A stretch of DNA of 64,000 bases from an uncultured Clostridium sp. (GCA_946404215.1 CAMJCT010000003.1:1-64000); one strand, 5' to 3'. Positions 1 to 9,829 are shown, counted from the stretch's first letter. The notes: a model not told the origin generated them from the letters alone. Made by a program: numbers and translations.

Positions 1-68
1 TCCTGTTTTTTATTATTTTTATTTTAGTGTGACATATCTATTGTAAACCTATATTATTAAATTTTTAA

Positions 69-1811
69 TCAATTTTTCGTTACTGTTACTACTATTAACG
101 GAATCCTCCGTCCTCCTCCTCCGCCTCCGAAGGATCCTCCGCCGCCTCCTCCAGAAGAGAAGCCTCCTCCTCCAGAACTATAACCTTGTGCAGCATATCT
201 TGCATCACTTGCACTTGAAATTCCCCCTGTAGCCCACATATTTATATATACTAAATTATCATATGTATTATAATTTGTCTGTTCTATAATATCAGGGTAT
301 AACTTTTTAAATTGTTTCTGAACTTTATTTGCAATTCCCAAAAATTGCGCATAAACCAAATAATCTTCAAATAATTTAACCTCTATTCCTTCTCTATCAT
401 TTATTAATGTATATTCTAATAAAAATCTTTTAAAACCGGCTATTTTCATTGCTTCATCTTCTAATTCTTGTGTAGCTATATATTTACCATTCCAACCCTT
501 ACCTTCTTCTTCTATAGTTAATAGCCCTTCGCTTACTAAGTTATCTCTTTGCTCTTTTAATATATAACTAAACCAATCTAAAATTTTATCATAATGTTTT
601 TCACACCATTTTTCAAATTCCTTATTTTCTAATATTCCATCCTTACTAGCTTTATATAGCATACCAAATAATTCTGTTTCTTTAGAACTCTCAAATTGGT
701 TATTAGCTTCATTTCCTAGAACTACTACTGTATTATCTTTCCTAAATACCCCTACTTCAGCTTTATTTTCTGTTCTGATTTTTCCTTCTTTTAACCATTT
801 TAATATAATCGCACCTAAAATATCTGTCCTATTTTTAATAATCCCATATTGATATGCAATATAATATGCCTTGAATATATTTTTGTTACATGGAATATCT
901 CTATAGTAATCTACTTTTCTAGGAATCTTTCCTTTTGTATTACCATATTTAAATCCATATTCTTTATCAGTTCCTACATCTTTCAAGACTGCTAAATAAA
1001 TTATAGCTATAAATCCAATCAAACCAAAACATGTTGCAAATATACCCACAAACTTATTATATATAGGATTTACGCCTTGGTTATATTTAACCGAACCTTC
1101 TTCCGCCATTTTATAAAAATGTTGAAAATTATAGTCTAATTTATTTGAACAATTAAAAGAATTTAATGGAAACCTTACCAATATGGTCATATACTCATCT
1201 GTATCAAGTCTGCCATCTGAATTCATATAAATATTTCCATCATCTACATATGCCAATCCTCCATAATTTCCATAACCCCAAACATCAATAGTATCCTCTA
1301 TTAAAAAATTTGCTCTAATTCTTATGTCTACATTTCCTATTGGATTTGAAAAATCATAAGGTATAAGAGTCCAATATATAATTTGTGAATCTGATAACTC
1401 AGATACAAAATTTGTTACTGTATATTGAACTGTATATTTATGTGAACCATATGAACTTATACCCCAACATAACTCTACTCCATTAGATATTTCATTTATT
1501 CCACATTTATTGGCTTTTTCTTTCATAGAACTTGACGTATTCCATCTATTAATAGTTGTATACTGCGTCCCATTTTCGCTAACTTTTAAATTTTGTATTT
1601 TTGAATTTCCTAAATTGTAGTATGGATGGTATACTTCAGTACCTTTAGAAACATTACATTCCCATACTTCAATTATACTAGCATCTCCACTATCATCTAT
1701 ATAAATATCCATAGATATCTTACTTATGGAATTTGCTTCAACATGCTTATTTAAAGAAAATACCAAGAAAACAAATATAAATATTAATACTATCTTAAAA
1801 TATCTTTTCAT
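69..1811 (-). CDS. DUF2207 family membrane protein with Gly-rich tail
   Basis: This is a predicted secreted or membrane protein of the DUF2207 (YciQ-like) family, whose function is unknown. An N-terminal signal or anchor segment (about residues 5-25) precedes a long extracytoplasmic beta-rich region. A membrane segment lies at about 255-275, followed by a cytoplasmic helical region and a Ser/Gly-rich tail of many GGA/GGC codons, which is typical of the family. In the straight reading the tail ends with two Arg and a hydrophobic decapeptide (stop at 69-71). Codon 568 is CGG (108-110). Skipping its C gives Gly-Gly-Phe-Arg and a TAA at 95-97, a more family-like ending, so the true 3' end may be 95. 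The family assignment is by overall architecture and the tail. Confidence 0.8.
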   Translation of the reverse strand: MKRYFKIVLIFIFVFLVFSLNKHVEANSISKISMDIYIDDSGDASIIEVWECNVSKGTEVYHPYYNLGNSKIQNLKVSENGTQYTTINRWNTSSSMKEKANKCGINEISNGVELCWGISSYGSHKYTVQYTVTNFVSELSDSQIIYWTLIPYDFSNPIGNVDIRIRANFLIEDTIDVWGYGNYGGLAYVDDGNIYMNSDGRLDTDEYMTILVRFPLNSFNCSNKLDYNFQHFYKMAEEGSVKYNQGVNPIYNKFVGIFATCFGLIGFIAIIYLAVLKDVGTDKEYGFKYGNTKGKIPRKVDYYRDIPCNKNIFKAYYIAYQYGIIKNRTDILGAIILKWLKEGKIRTENKAEVGVFRKDNTVVVLGNEANNQFESSKETELFGMLYKASKDGILENKEFEKWCEKHYDKILDWFSYILKEQRDNLVSEGLLTIEEEGKGWNGKYIATQELEDEAMKIAGFKRFLLEYTLINDREGIEVKLFEDYLVYAQFLGIANKVQKQFKKLYPDIIEQTNYNTYDNLVYINMWATGGISSASDARYAAQGYSSGGGGFSSGGGGGGSFGGGGGGRRIPLIVVTVTKN

Positions 1812-2014
1812 ATAATATCTATTCCTTTACAATTTTTTTATACATAATATAATTATGTTAATAATTATTAGCTATCTTTCAATATTATTTCATTTTTTAT
1901 ATTTTTTTACAAGTTTTTTTCTATACTACTATTGAATAATTCTATAAATCAATGTATAATAATATATGTGCATAAGATAACTACCACTAATTACAAATCA
2001 TTTTAATATTATAT

Positions 2015-2091
2015 GTACCTGTAGTTTAGCTGGATAAAATGGCAGGCTACGAACTTGCAGACCGGGGGTTCGAATCCCTCCAGGTACACCA
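2015..2091 (+). tRNA. tRNA-Arg (anticodon ACG)
   Basis: The cloverleaf can be folded by eye. The 7-bp acceptor stem GTACCTG/CAGGTAC is followed by a discriminator A and an encoded CCA. The anticodon stem GCAGG/CTTGC carries loop CTACGAA, giving anticodon ACG at 2049-2051 with C at position 32. The T-loop is TTCGAAT. A34 should be converted to inosine by TadA (encoded at 42.3-42.7 kb), allowing CGU, CGC and CGA to be read but not CGG. Confidence 0.97.
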
Positions 2092-2161
2092 ACTTTAAAT
2101 ATTACCCATTTAAATCAATATACTTTTTATAAATATGGAAAAACTGCTTTCATATTTTATA

Positions 2162-2199
2162 AAAATAACCGTACTGAAATTATTCAGTACGGTTATTTT
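2162..2199. terminator. Bidirectional hairpin terminator
   Basis: A 17-bp perfect stem (2162-2178 with 2183-2199) around a 4-base loop is flanked by A and T runs. It overlaps the stop codon of the small minus-strand gene just to its right and would terminate it. Confidence 0.8.
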
Positions 2200-2360
2200 C
2201 ATTTTTGCAATTTCTCCTTACGACGAATTTCTAAAATTTCGTCACGGTGTGCCTTGTATACATCCTTCCAGAACAATCTGCATTTTTTATTGCATCTGGG
2301 AGCACGTGTACAAAAAATGCATGTCAGCCGCCTTTTAGATTTATTACTAATGCCTGACAT
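2199..2360 (-). CDS. Small Cys-rich basic protein (53 aa), function unknown
   Basis: I do not recognise this family. The start at 2360 is chosen because GGAGGT lies about 9 bases upstream; a longer reading to 2408 has no such site. The product is basic with a CxxC (CIFC), a further CNKKC, and a charged C-terminal helix (HRDEILEIRRKEK), suggesting a small metal- or RNA-binding protein. The cysteine spacing and strong ribosome site make it believable. Codon 11 is CGG at 2328-2330, read in frame as Arg. A +1 shift here would run straight into TGA, so this is the one in-frame CGG in the window that does not fit the frameshift pattern seen elsewhere. Confidence 0.6.
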   Translation of the reverse strand: MSGISNKSKRRLTCIFCTRAPRCNKKCRLFWKDVYKAHRDEILEIRRKEKLQK

Positions 2361-2481
2361 TGTTATGCACCTCCACATAAGATTTACATAAATAGTAACA
2401 TGTTTCATCTACTTTGTAAAGCTATTTCTCACAATTTTTTTACACTCCAAAAAATGTTATAAAAAATTACTTTTATGTATT

Positions 2482-2910
2482 CTAATTTCTTTTTTTAAAC
2501 ATTGTCCTTAATAATAATCCTGCTCCAGCTCCTGCCATTCCCAAAATCAATACATAATCAAACATTGATGTAGTAACAAAATGAATACTAACACTCATTA
2601 TAATACTTATCACTATAAAAACAACACTTAAAGTTACAATAACTTTTGAAACAATTGACTTAGGATTTGCAAAATACCATATTATACCTATTATTAGTGG
2701 TATTATTACTGTCCCAGAAGGTACATTGAAACCACCTATTCTCCATGAATACCAACTACTATGTACCATTACTCTCTGGCTTAACATAAATAATCCTGCT
2801 CCCACTAAAATGACTCCAATAAAAAAATATAACAAATCATTTCCATTTTGCTTTGTTTGACTATTTAAATTGCTATTTTCATTTGATTCAACTCTGTTTT
2901 CTTTTCCCAT
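2482..2910 (-). CDS. Small multi-pass membrane protein, unknown function
   Basis: A 142-residue protein with a polar, Asn-rich N-terminus (about 25 residues) followed by four hydrophobic segments at roughly 27-45, 65-82, 87-108 and 115-135, and a basic C-terminus. No motif ties it to a known family. The start has a purine-rich AAGGGAAG stretch about 10 bases upstream. It stands alone between a tiny Cys-rich gene and the deaminase-like gene, both on the same strand, with gaps of over 100 bases on each side. Confidence 0.7.
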   Translation of the reverse strand: MGKENRVESNENSNLNSQTKQNGNDLLYFFIGVILVGAGLFMLSQRVMVHSSWYSWRIGGFNVPSGTVIIPLIIGIIWYFANPKSIVSKVIVTLSVVFIVISIIMSVSIHFVTTSMFDYVLILGMAGAGAGLLLRTMFKKRN

Positions 2911-3061
2911 TTAATTATCACTTCCCTTATTTTATTTTTTTATTTAACTATGAAATATAATATCATTAAAAAAAAGAAATGTAAAGTAACCACTATATAT
3001 TAATGTTACTATTCAGTCATATTATTTTTTAAGTCTTAACACGTGGTTATTAATAATACTT

Positions 3062-5566
3062 TTACTTCAAAACAATTTCTGGATTATCTTCTAATATTTT
3101 ATCCACAATATTTTGTTTAACATTGAAGGGAATTACATAACCCTCTAAAGTCTTGGCCTTATCATATAATATTGGAGTCTCTTCATTTACATATATTTTT
3201 GCTTTCCCTTTTCCATTTTTTGCTTCTTGCACTAAATTTGATACCGGCCAATTACCATCAAAAGCCATAACAACAGAGTTTCTTCTTTCAAAAATTTCAT
3301 AATTAAAACTTTTATATATTCCCATTTCATCGCTTTCTATAGAAATACTTACGCCATCTATGTTCTCAGATAATAACTTATCTGATTCTTCTTTTGAAAC
3401 CATCTTTGGAATAATTGCATCTATTTCAAATTCTTTATTTAAACTTTTACTTATTTTTATTATTTCTTTCTCATATCCCTCAATCTTATGACCTATTACA
3501 AAATATGCCTTTTTTGCATCCACCTTATTAATTAATTGTTCTAATATCTTTCTACCATCTTCTGTTACTTGTGTTACTCTTCCCTTTTTATTAAAACTTC
3601 CACCTGCAATTATTATTGGGACTTTATTTTGTGGCAATTGTTTTATTTTATCTTTTAGAACTCTCTCCACATCTACATTATTATTTATTCTCATCTGAAT
3701 AATATTATTTTTGCTATTTTCATGGTTTTGCTTTTCATTAGCTAACAATGCTTCTCTTATTGTCCTACCAGCTAAAAATTCCAAAAATACCTTAGATTTA
3801 TTTTGAAAATATATATCACTCTGTCTTACCACTTCATCTTCTACTTTTCTCATTTGTGCAAAATCTCTATCAGTCAATCCCAAGAGATTTTGAAGTGCTA
3901 ATTGTTCATCTATTGTATCTATACCATAAAATCCACATCCATCTGTTCCTTGAACACATTTTACTCCATTTTTTAAATATATCTTCAATGGGTGAATTTT
4001 TAGATTACTCAAATTATTCAATCTAACATTTGAAGTCAATTGAAACTCTAAAATAATATTTTCTTTTTTCAATTCATCCATTAATTTTTTCCCATTCTCT
4101 GAATTCAAATCTGCTGTATACAATCCATGTCCTAATCTTACTTTTGGCATTATTTGCCCAGGTTTTAAAGATTCTTTTATACACTGTATAGATTTTGATA
4201 CATTTTCCCTTAAACTATCATTCTCTCCAGCATGTATTCTTATCGTAAAATCCTTATCAACATTATTCACATATTCAACCAACTCTTGGATTGCAGGTCT
4301 TAAATCTAACACATCGTTTATCTCTTCTCCAATAAAATCACTTCCCACAACATAAGGACTTATTGCAATTGCTTTTAATACATCTAAATTTTCTCTTAAA
4401 TAATTTCCTTCTATAATCTGATCTTTAATTATAGTTAGTGGCACTCTTCTCATTGCAGCCAAAAACCTTATCTTTACTCCTGTTTCTTTTTCAATATATG
4501 GCATTATGTAATGTATTTCTTCTATTAATTTTATTGCAGGCCCATTTGCCTTGACTAAATCTGTATCTGAAATTTCTATATAATATATATTCTGTTTTCT
4601 ATACTCTCTTGCTATCCATAAAAATTTATCTTGTCTTAGAGAAATATTTCTTAATTCTTCCTTTTCTTTATCCTTAAGCATTAACTTAAGTATATTTCTT
4701 ATATCTTTTTCTGGTATTTTATTTATCTTTTCCCTGCTTAATTCTATTTTATTTTCAAATTCTACACCCTTACAAAATACATACCTATATATATATAGTT
4801 TCTCAAGATTTGTAAATACTGCTTGACCATCTTTTAATATTGCTAAACTTATTCTAATCTTCGAAATGTTGTATTCTGCATTTTCTATATTATTTAAAAT
4901 TAAATCTGCAAAATTAATAAAAGTATTATCATCTATCTTTCTCGTTAAATACTTTCCTTTTAAATCAATATCTTTAAATTGTTCTTCTACTATTCTCCTT
5001 CTTTTTAATATCTCTTCCTCCTGAATTTTATTTATTCTTAAATTTAATTTTTTTATATAATATAATGGATATCTTAATTGATGTTTAATTCCCAACGCTA
5101 TCAACACATCTGGTGACAAATTTGCATTCATATGTGTATGTAAATCTGTACTAAATTTAGATTTTTTTAATATGTATGACTTAACTATTGTTTTTTCAAT
5201 TGGTAAAACATAATTCTTTGTTTGAGACATTAAAGTTTTAGCAATTGCAGGTATTTTAGCTTTTATCTCAACATTTCCATTTTCATATATATTTGCTATT
5301 TTTACTCCACCCAATCTAAAGATGTAGACTACATCATTATCTCCATTTATACCAGCAGGAATAACACCAGTAATTATTTTCATATCTTTTTCATTTTTTA
5401 TAGTTTGACATCCACATAATTTTGCTAAGTTTGTTATCAAATTACCAGTATTATGATTTGGAGTTTCAAGAACATATCTTATTTCATCTTGTTTTTCTTT
5501 GTATATATTGACTATTATATCTTTTTCTTTATCTAAATAAAATCTATTTATAGTCTTTTTCTCCAT
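3062..5566 (-). CDS. Adenosine deaminase-like protein fused to SLOG-like domain
   Basis: I take the start at 5566 because GGAGG inside the preceding ATGGAGGATAAA sits correctly for it; this gives 834 aa. From that start, residues about 140-600 carry the metal and catalytic set of the adenosine/AMP deaminase superfamily: HxH at 143/145 (DLHTHMN), HAGE at 445-448, LGHG with His 480, and a TD motif with Asp 542. The usual second Asp of that motif is Gly. Residues about 650-800 look like a Rossmann-type SLOG/nucleotide-binding domain (IIAGGSF at the start, a VVMAFDGN strand and a KIYVNEETPIL segment later). The N-terminal 130 residues are unassigned. The substrate is unknown: a nucleoside, a nucleotide or a nucleotide signal are all possible. 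The gene stands alone, and no RADAR-type ATPase partner is nearby. Confidence 0.75.
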   Translation of the reverse strand: MEKKTINRFYLDKEKDIIVNIYKEKQDEIRYVLETPNHNTGNLITNLAKLCGCQTIKNEKDMKIITGVIPAGINGDNDVVYIFRLGGVKIANIYENGNVEIKAKIPAIAKTLMSQTKNYVLPIEKTIVKSYILKKSKFSTDLHTHMNANLSPDVLIALGIKHQLRYPLYYIKKLNLRINKIQEEEILKRRRIVEEQFKDIDLKGKYLTRKIDDNTFINFADLILNNIENAEYNISKIRISLAILKDGQAVFTNLEKLYIYRYVFCKGVEFENKIELSREKINKIPEKDIRNILKLMLKDKEKEELRNISLRQDKFLWIAREYRKQNIYYIEISDTDLVKANGPAIKLIEEIHYIMPYIEKETGVKIRFLAAMRRVPLTIIKDQIIEGNYLRENLDVLKAIAISPYVVGSDFIGEEINDVLDLRPAIQELVEYVNNVDKDFTIRIHAGENDSLRENVSKSIQCIKESLKPGQIMPKVRLGHGLYTADLNSENGKKLMDELKKENIILEFQLTSNVRLNNLSNLKIHPLKIYLKNGVKCVQGTDGCGFYGIDTIDEQLALQNLLGLTDRDFAQMRKVEDEVVRQSDIYFQNKSKVFLEFLAGRTIREALLANEKQNHENSKNNIIQMRINNNVDVERVLKDKIKQLPQNKVPIIIAGGSFNKKGRVTQVTEDGRKILEQLINKVDAKKAYFVIGHKIEGYEKEIIKISKSLNKEFEIDAIIPKMVSKEESDKLLSENIDGVSISIESDEMGIYKSFNYEIFERRNSVVMAFDGNWPVSNLVQEAKNGKGKAKIYVNEETPILYDKAKTLEGYVIPFNVKQNIVDKILEDNPEIVLK

Positions 5567-5744
5567 TTTATCCTCCATTTTTTAACCTATACTTAAAACT
5601 TATTAAATTAAATTATATTTTACCATATTTATGTATCCAAATCAATACATTATGTTTACTTCTTGGCATTAAATTTTTCCATTCTTTTTATAGACTTTAT
5701 CATAATAATCCATATTAACTATATAATTTATTGAGGTGATACAT

Positions 5745-6794
5745 TTGCTTATTAGTACCTTTAAGCTTAATAAAAACTTACTAATAATACTCCTTATATT
5801 AATAATTATATTTACAAGTATTATAGTCTTTTATTCCTTTGCTAACGAAGAAATAAAAGATAAATCATCAGATACAAACAATAAATTTATAAAATGGGTA
5901 GATTTTAATGTTACAGCAGAAGCATTAAATCAAACAGCAAAATTAGATATTGACTCTCATAATAATAATAACGGGATTACGTACAATTGGATAGAGTTAC
6001 TTGCATATCTTGCTTGCAAAAACGGAGGAAATTTTAAAAATTTCAAATCCAAGGATTTAAACAATTTAATAAATAAACTAAATACGGTGGAATCAATTTC
6101 AGATTTAACTCAAAATATGAAATTTTATGATTACTATTACGAAAGTTATAGTGCAATTTTAGGGGAATTTATTGGTAATTATTCAATTGAAACAGTAGCA
6201 GAAGATGGTTCAAAAATACTTAAAGAAAACTATGGGTTAAAAGTTTTCTTGCCAATAGCAAAAAACTATAATTTTAATCATTACGATGATTTTGGAAATT
6301 CTAGATCTTATGGTTTCAAAAGAACCCATCTTGGAAATGATTTAATGGGTAGTATAGGTACTCCAATAATTGCTGTAGAATCAGGAATTGTAGAAAATCT
6401 AGGTTGGAATCAATATGGTGGTTGGAGAATAGGTATAAGAAGTTTTGATACAAAAAGATACTATTACTATGCTCATTTAAGAAAAAATCACCCCTATAAC
6501 AAAAATATAAAAACTGGTGATATTGTTAAAGCAGGTGATGTAATTGGATATCTAGGTATGACTGGCTACAGTATAAAAGAAAACGTAAATAATATTAATA
6601 TCCCTCATTTACATTTTGGTATGCAATTAATTTTTGATGAATCTCAAGTTGATAGTCCTAATGAAATATGGATTGATGTGTATCAAATAATAGAATTTTT
6701 AAAGAAAAATCGTTCCGAAGTTTATATGTCAGACAAAGAAAATAAAGATTATACCAGAAAATATGACTTTTTTGAAAATAGTATATCTGAATAA
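5745..6794 (+). CDS. Membrane-anchored M23 (LytM) peptidase
   Basis: A zinc metallopeptidase of the M23/LytM family, which cuts peptide cross-bridges of peptidoglycan, here facing outward from an N-terminal membrane anchor (about residues 9-32). I choose the TTG at 5745 because GAGGTGAT at 5733-5740 is its ribosome site; the GTG inside that site is an upstream in-frame alternative. Zinc ligands are present: His 195 and Asp 199 (HLGND), with His 288 and His 290 (HLHFG), plus the supporting YAHL at 244. The middle, about 40-165, is a helical stem without known domains. The final 35 residues are charged. It ends 13 bases from the convergent htrA-like gene. A sporulation or wall-remodelling role is likely but not shown. 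Confidence 0.85.
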   Translation: MLISTFKLNKNLLIILLILIIIFTSIIVFYSFANEEIKDKSSDTNNKFIKWVDFNVTAEALNQTAKLDIDSHNNNNGITYNWIELLAYLACKNGGNFKNFKSKDLNNLINKLNTVESISDLTQNMKFYDYYYESYSAILGEFIGNYSIETVAEDGSKILKENYGLKVFLPIAKNYNFNHYDDFGNSRSYGFKRTHLGNDLMGSIGTPIIAVESGIVENLGWNQYGGWRIGIRSFDTKRYYYYAHLRKNHPYNKNIKTGDIVKAGDVIGYLGMTGYSIKENVNNINIPHLHFGMQLIFDESQVDSPNEIWIDVYQIIEFLKKNRSEVYMSDKENKDYTRKYDFFENSISE

Positions 6795-6807
6795 CTATAT
6801 TTATAGT

Positions 6808-7944
6808 TTATCTCTCCCCTAAAGTAACTTTAATTTGCCTGCTTATTTTACCTCTTGTAACAACCAAATAAACCTCATCATTGGGTCTCTTGGTATAAAT
6901 ATATTGTCTTAAATCATTCATCGTAGAAATCTCTAAATCATCTACTTTTCTTATAATATCTCCTTCTTTTAGGTCTGTATTATAAGCTGGACCATCCTTA
7001 ATAATTTGAGCTACATATATACCTTTATCGAAATTTATCTTATAATTGGAATCAATATAAGGAACCACTTCTTTATCATATGCGTATATGCCTATTGTAG
7101 CTTCTTCAAATTTTCCTTTCTTGATAAAACTATCGAGAATTGGTTTTACAATGTTTATAGGAATTGCAAAACCAATTCCTTCGGCTGTAGAGATTTTAAC
7201 TGTATTTATACCTATTACATCCCCATTTGGATATATTAGTGGTCCACCACTATTTCCAGGATTTATTGTAGCATCTGTTTGAATTAAATTTGTCATATAA
7301 GACACTTTGTCTTTTTCTTCGATTTTAATTGTTCTATTTCTTGCACTAATAATTCCTGATGTAACCGTCCTCCTAAATTCAAATCCTATAGGATTACCTA
7401 TCGCATATACAGTTTCTGCTATCCTTATTTTACTAGAATCTCCTAGCTTTACATATTCCAGATTCTTAGCATTAATTTTAGTAATTGATAAATCTATATC
7501 AGAATCACTCCAGACCACTGTACCTTCATAATTATTTCCATTTTCTGCAGTCACATAGCATCTACTATATTTACCTCCAGTAACATGTTCGTTACTTAAA
7601 ATATAACCATTCTCTGTAACAATAATGCCTGTACCTAAACCCATCTCATTTTCTGCACTTTTAGATAAAATAATACTCCCTGGCTCTTTTAATTTTGAAA
7701 TGCCAACAACTTTCCTATTTGTTTCCTCAATTACATCTGAAATTGTTTTGCTTTTTTCTTCCTCTTTTTCCACAGTTTGCACACCAATTGTGGATTGAGA
7801 TCTAGTTGCTTTGTATTTATTAGTATCAATTTCTATATCTTTATATGTCTTATACAAATAAAATCCAAATAAACCTAAAAAAATTAAAAGTATAATTGAC
7901 ATTATTATTCCTTTTAATTTTAACTTCTTTTTCTTTTCTTCCAA
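6808..7944 (-). CDS. HtrA/DegP-like S1C serine protease with PDZ domain
   Basis: A membrane-anchored trypsin-like protease for extracytoplasmic quality control. An N-terminal cytoplasmic Lys-rich tip and one transmembrane helix (about 12-30) lead to the protease domain with the full triad: His 120 (SNEHV), Asp 151 (DIDLS) and Ser 232 (GNSGGP). A single C-terminal PDZ domain occupies about 275-375. The start is TTG at 7944, preceded by GAGGTG at a good distance. In the family, proteolysis is activated by misfolded proteins and substrates bind the PDZ. No operon partner is obvious: the acyl-ligase gene upstream on the same strand is 157 bases away. Confidence 0.9.
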   Translation of the reverse strand: MEEKKKKLKLKGIIMSIILLIFLGLFGFYLYKTYKDIEIDTNKYKATRSQSTIGVQTVEKEEEKSKTISDVIEETNRKVVGISKLKEPGSIILSKSAENEMGLGTGIIVTENGYILSNEHVTGGKYSRCYVTAENGNNYEGTVVWSDSDIDLSITKINAKNLEYVKLGDSSKIRIAETVYAIGNPIGFEFRRTVTSGIISARNRTIKIEEKDKVSYMTNLIQTDATINPGNSGGPLIYPNGDVIGINTVKISTAEGIGFAIPINIVKPILDSFIKKGKFEEATIGIYAYDKEVVPYIDSNYKINFDKGIYVAQIIKDGPAYNTDLKEGDIIRKVDDLEISTMNDLRQYIYTKRPNDEVYLVVTRGKISRQIKVTLGER

Positions 7945-8101
7945 ATTTTACACCTCTATATTAGTATCTCCACAATATATTTTTTTAAACTTAAATTTCT
8001 ACATACATAAGAAACATTTTTTCATTATAATAAAAATAAACCCCATTATGCTAAATAAAACTGCATCTAACATTTGGGGCTTACACCGCTTACTACACTT
8101 T

Positions 8102-9829
8102 TTAATTTATCTTTTTCAATTCCTCATATCTTTTTACCTTCTGTGTTGTTGTTTTAGCAAATCCTTCAGTTGTAATTGTAATATTTTTAATGTGCTTAAA
8201 TATTGGTAAAGATTTGTTAATTTCTTTAATATCATTCCATATATTCTCTTTGTATTCCGCTTCTGTACTATCACCAAATTCTCCTTTTATTAAATCTTTA
8301 TCATAAACTATTTTAGCACATAACATAGTGTCTGTTTTATCTTGTTCCCTTTGATATACTAAACTTTCAACTACATATGGCAATCTATTTATTAAAAATT
8401 CAATCTCTTGTGGATATACATTCTTTCCATTTTTAAGAACAATAATATCCTTTTTCCTTCCTGTAACATATAAAAATTTATCCTTGTCTAAATATCCAAA
8501 ATCTCCTGTCCTAAACCATCCATCTTGTAATGCTCTATTGGTCTCCTCTTCATTTTTATAATATCCCATCATTACACTAGGACCTTTTACTAATATTTCT
8601 CCAACTCCATCTTTATCTGGGCAATCAATTTTGACTCTTAATGTGTCTAGCACAAGTCCAACAGAGCCTGGTCTCTTTTCCTTGTCTGTTTCTGCAGATA
8701 TAACTGGTGAAGTTTCAGTTAAACCATACCCTTGTATTAAATCTATGCCTAAATTATTATACCCTATTATTGTTTCTTTACTCATTGGAGCAGCACCATA
8801 TAAAACCACTCTTAAATTTCCACCAAACTGATCCAATATCTGTTTAAATAAAACTTTTCTCAAATCTATTTTAACCTTTAATAACGCATTCGAAATTTTT
8901 GATACTGTATTTATTAATTTTGTTTTTCCTTGTTCCTCAATTGCCTTCTGAATTTTTTTATACATCGTCTCTAATACTAAAGGAACCGCAACAAAAACGG
9001 ATACTTTGTACTCTTTTAAATTCTTTTGTATATATTTTAACCCATCTGAAAAAGCAACTGTTGCTCCACTATACATTCCATATAAAAATGTTATTGTACA
9101 TTCAAATGTATGGTGAATTGGCAAAAATGATAGCAAAGTATCTGTATCATATATTTTTACCCAAGTTGCTATAGATGAAATATCAGAGCATATATTATAT
9201 TGTGATAGCATTGCAGCCTTAGGTAAATTGGTAGTTCCTGAAGTAAAAAGCATAATAGACATCTTTTTATTGTCTACTTCCATGTTATCATATCTTGTAT
9301 CGTTATTTCTTAAAAGCTCTCTTCCTCTTTCTAATACATCATTATAATATTTTGCTCCTTCAACATCGCCGTCCATACATATTAATGTATCAACATTGTT
9401 GCCTTTTTCATTTTTTAGTTTTTTCATTACATCTAGATATTTCTTATCAAAAAATACAAGTTCTGCTTCACTTCTAGTTACTAAAGTCTCTATTTCTGAA
9501 TCTGGCAGTGCTTTATCTAATGGTACAACAACCATATTGCCAGTAGTTATTGCCATATATGCTGTACACCACTCATAACTGTTTTTTCCTATTAAAACAA
9601 CATTTTTATTTTCCTTTCCCAAATCTAATAAACTTGTACTTAATGCCTTTACATCTTCTACATATTTCTCATAAGTTATTTCTATATATTCTGGTTCTTT
9701 TGCTGTATAATCTCTTTTATATTTATATGCTATGTTTTTGGAATACTTATCTTTTACCATTTTTAATAGTTCTCTATAACTACTTATACTTTGAGCCTCA
9801 TAAACCTTTCTAGGTTTAATATCTTCCAT
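8102..9829 (-). CDS. AMP-dependent acyl-CoA/fatty-acid ligase
   Basis: An ANL-superfamily adenylating enzyme that activates a carboxylic acid, probably a fatty acid, as acyl-AMP and then usually acyl-CoA. Visible motifs are the P-loop LFTSGTTNLPKAA (about residues 195-207), GYGLTETSP (about 370), GWFRTGDFGY and the hinge/catalytic GRKKDIIVLKNGKNVYP. A lysine near the C-terminus (KTTTQKVKR) fits the adenylation lysine. At 575 aa it matches long-chain ligases lacking extra domains. It is transcribed away from the single-module NRPS starting 192 bases away, so it may supply the acyl chain that the NRPS condensation domain needs. Housekeeping fatty-acid activation is the alternative. Confidence 0.88.
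   Translation of the reverse strand: MEDIKPRKVYEAQSISSYRELLKMVKDKYSKNIAYKYKRDYTAKEPEYIEITYEKYVEDVKALSTSLLDLGKENKNVVLIGKNSYEWCTAYMAITTGNMVVVPLDKALPDSEIETLVTRSEAELVFFDKKYLDVMKKLKNEKGNNVDTLICMDGDVEGAKYYNDVLERGRELLRNNDTRYDNMEVDNKKMSIMLFTSGTTNLPKAAMLSQYNICSDISSIATWVKIYDTDTLLSFLPIHHTFECTITFLYGMYSGATVAFSDGLKYIQKNLKEYKVSVFVAVPLVLETMYKKIQKAIEEQGKTKLINTVSKISNALLKVKIDLRKVLFKQILDQFGGNLRVVLYGAAPMSKETIIGYNNLGIDLIQGYGLTETSPVISAETDKEKRPGSVGLVLDTLRVKIDCPDKDGVGEILVKGPSVMMGYYKNEEETNRALQDGWFRTGDFGYLDKDKFLYVTGRKKDIIVLKNGKNVYPQEIEFLINRLPYVVESLVYQREQDKTDTMLCAKIVYDKDLIKGEFGDSTEAEYKENIWNDIKEINKSLPIFKHIKNITITTEGFAKTTTQKVKRYEELKKIN

Noticed and set aside
2135..2338. A 67-aa plus-strand ORF over the small Cys-rich gene
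   Set aside because: It has no ribosome site, covers the terminator hairpin and is antisense to a minus-strand ORF that has a strong ribosome site.
3062..5566. Calling the deaminase fusion a RADAR RdrB
   Set aside because: No RdrA-type ATPase is adjacent, and the C-terminal SLOG-like domain is not part of that system as I know it.
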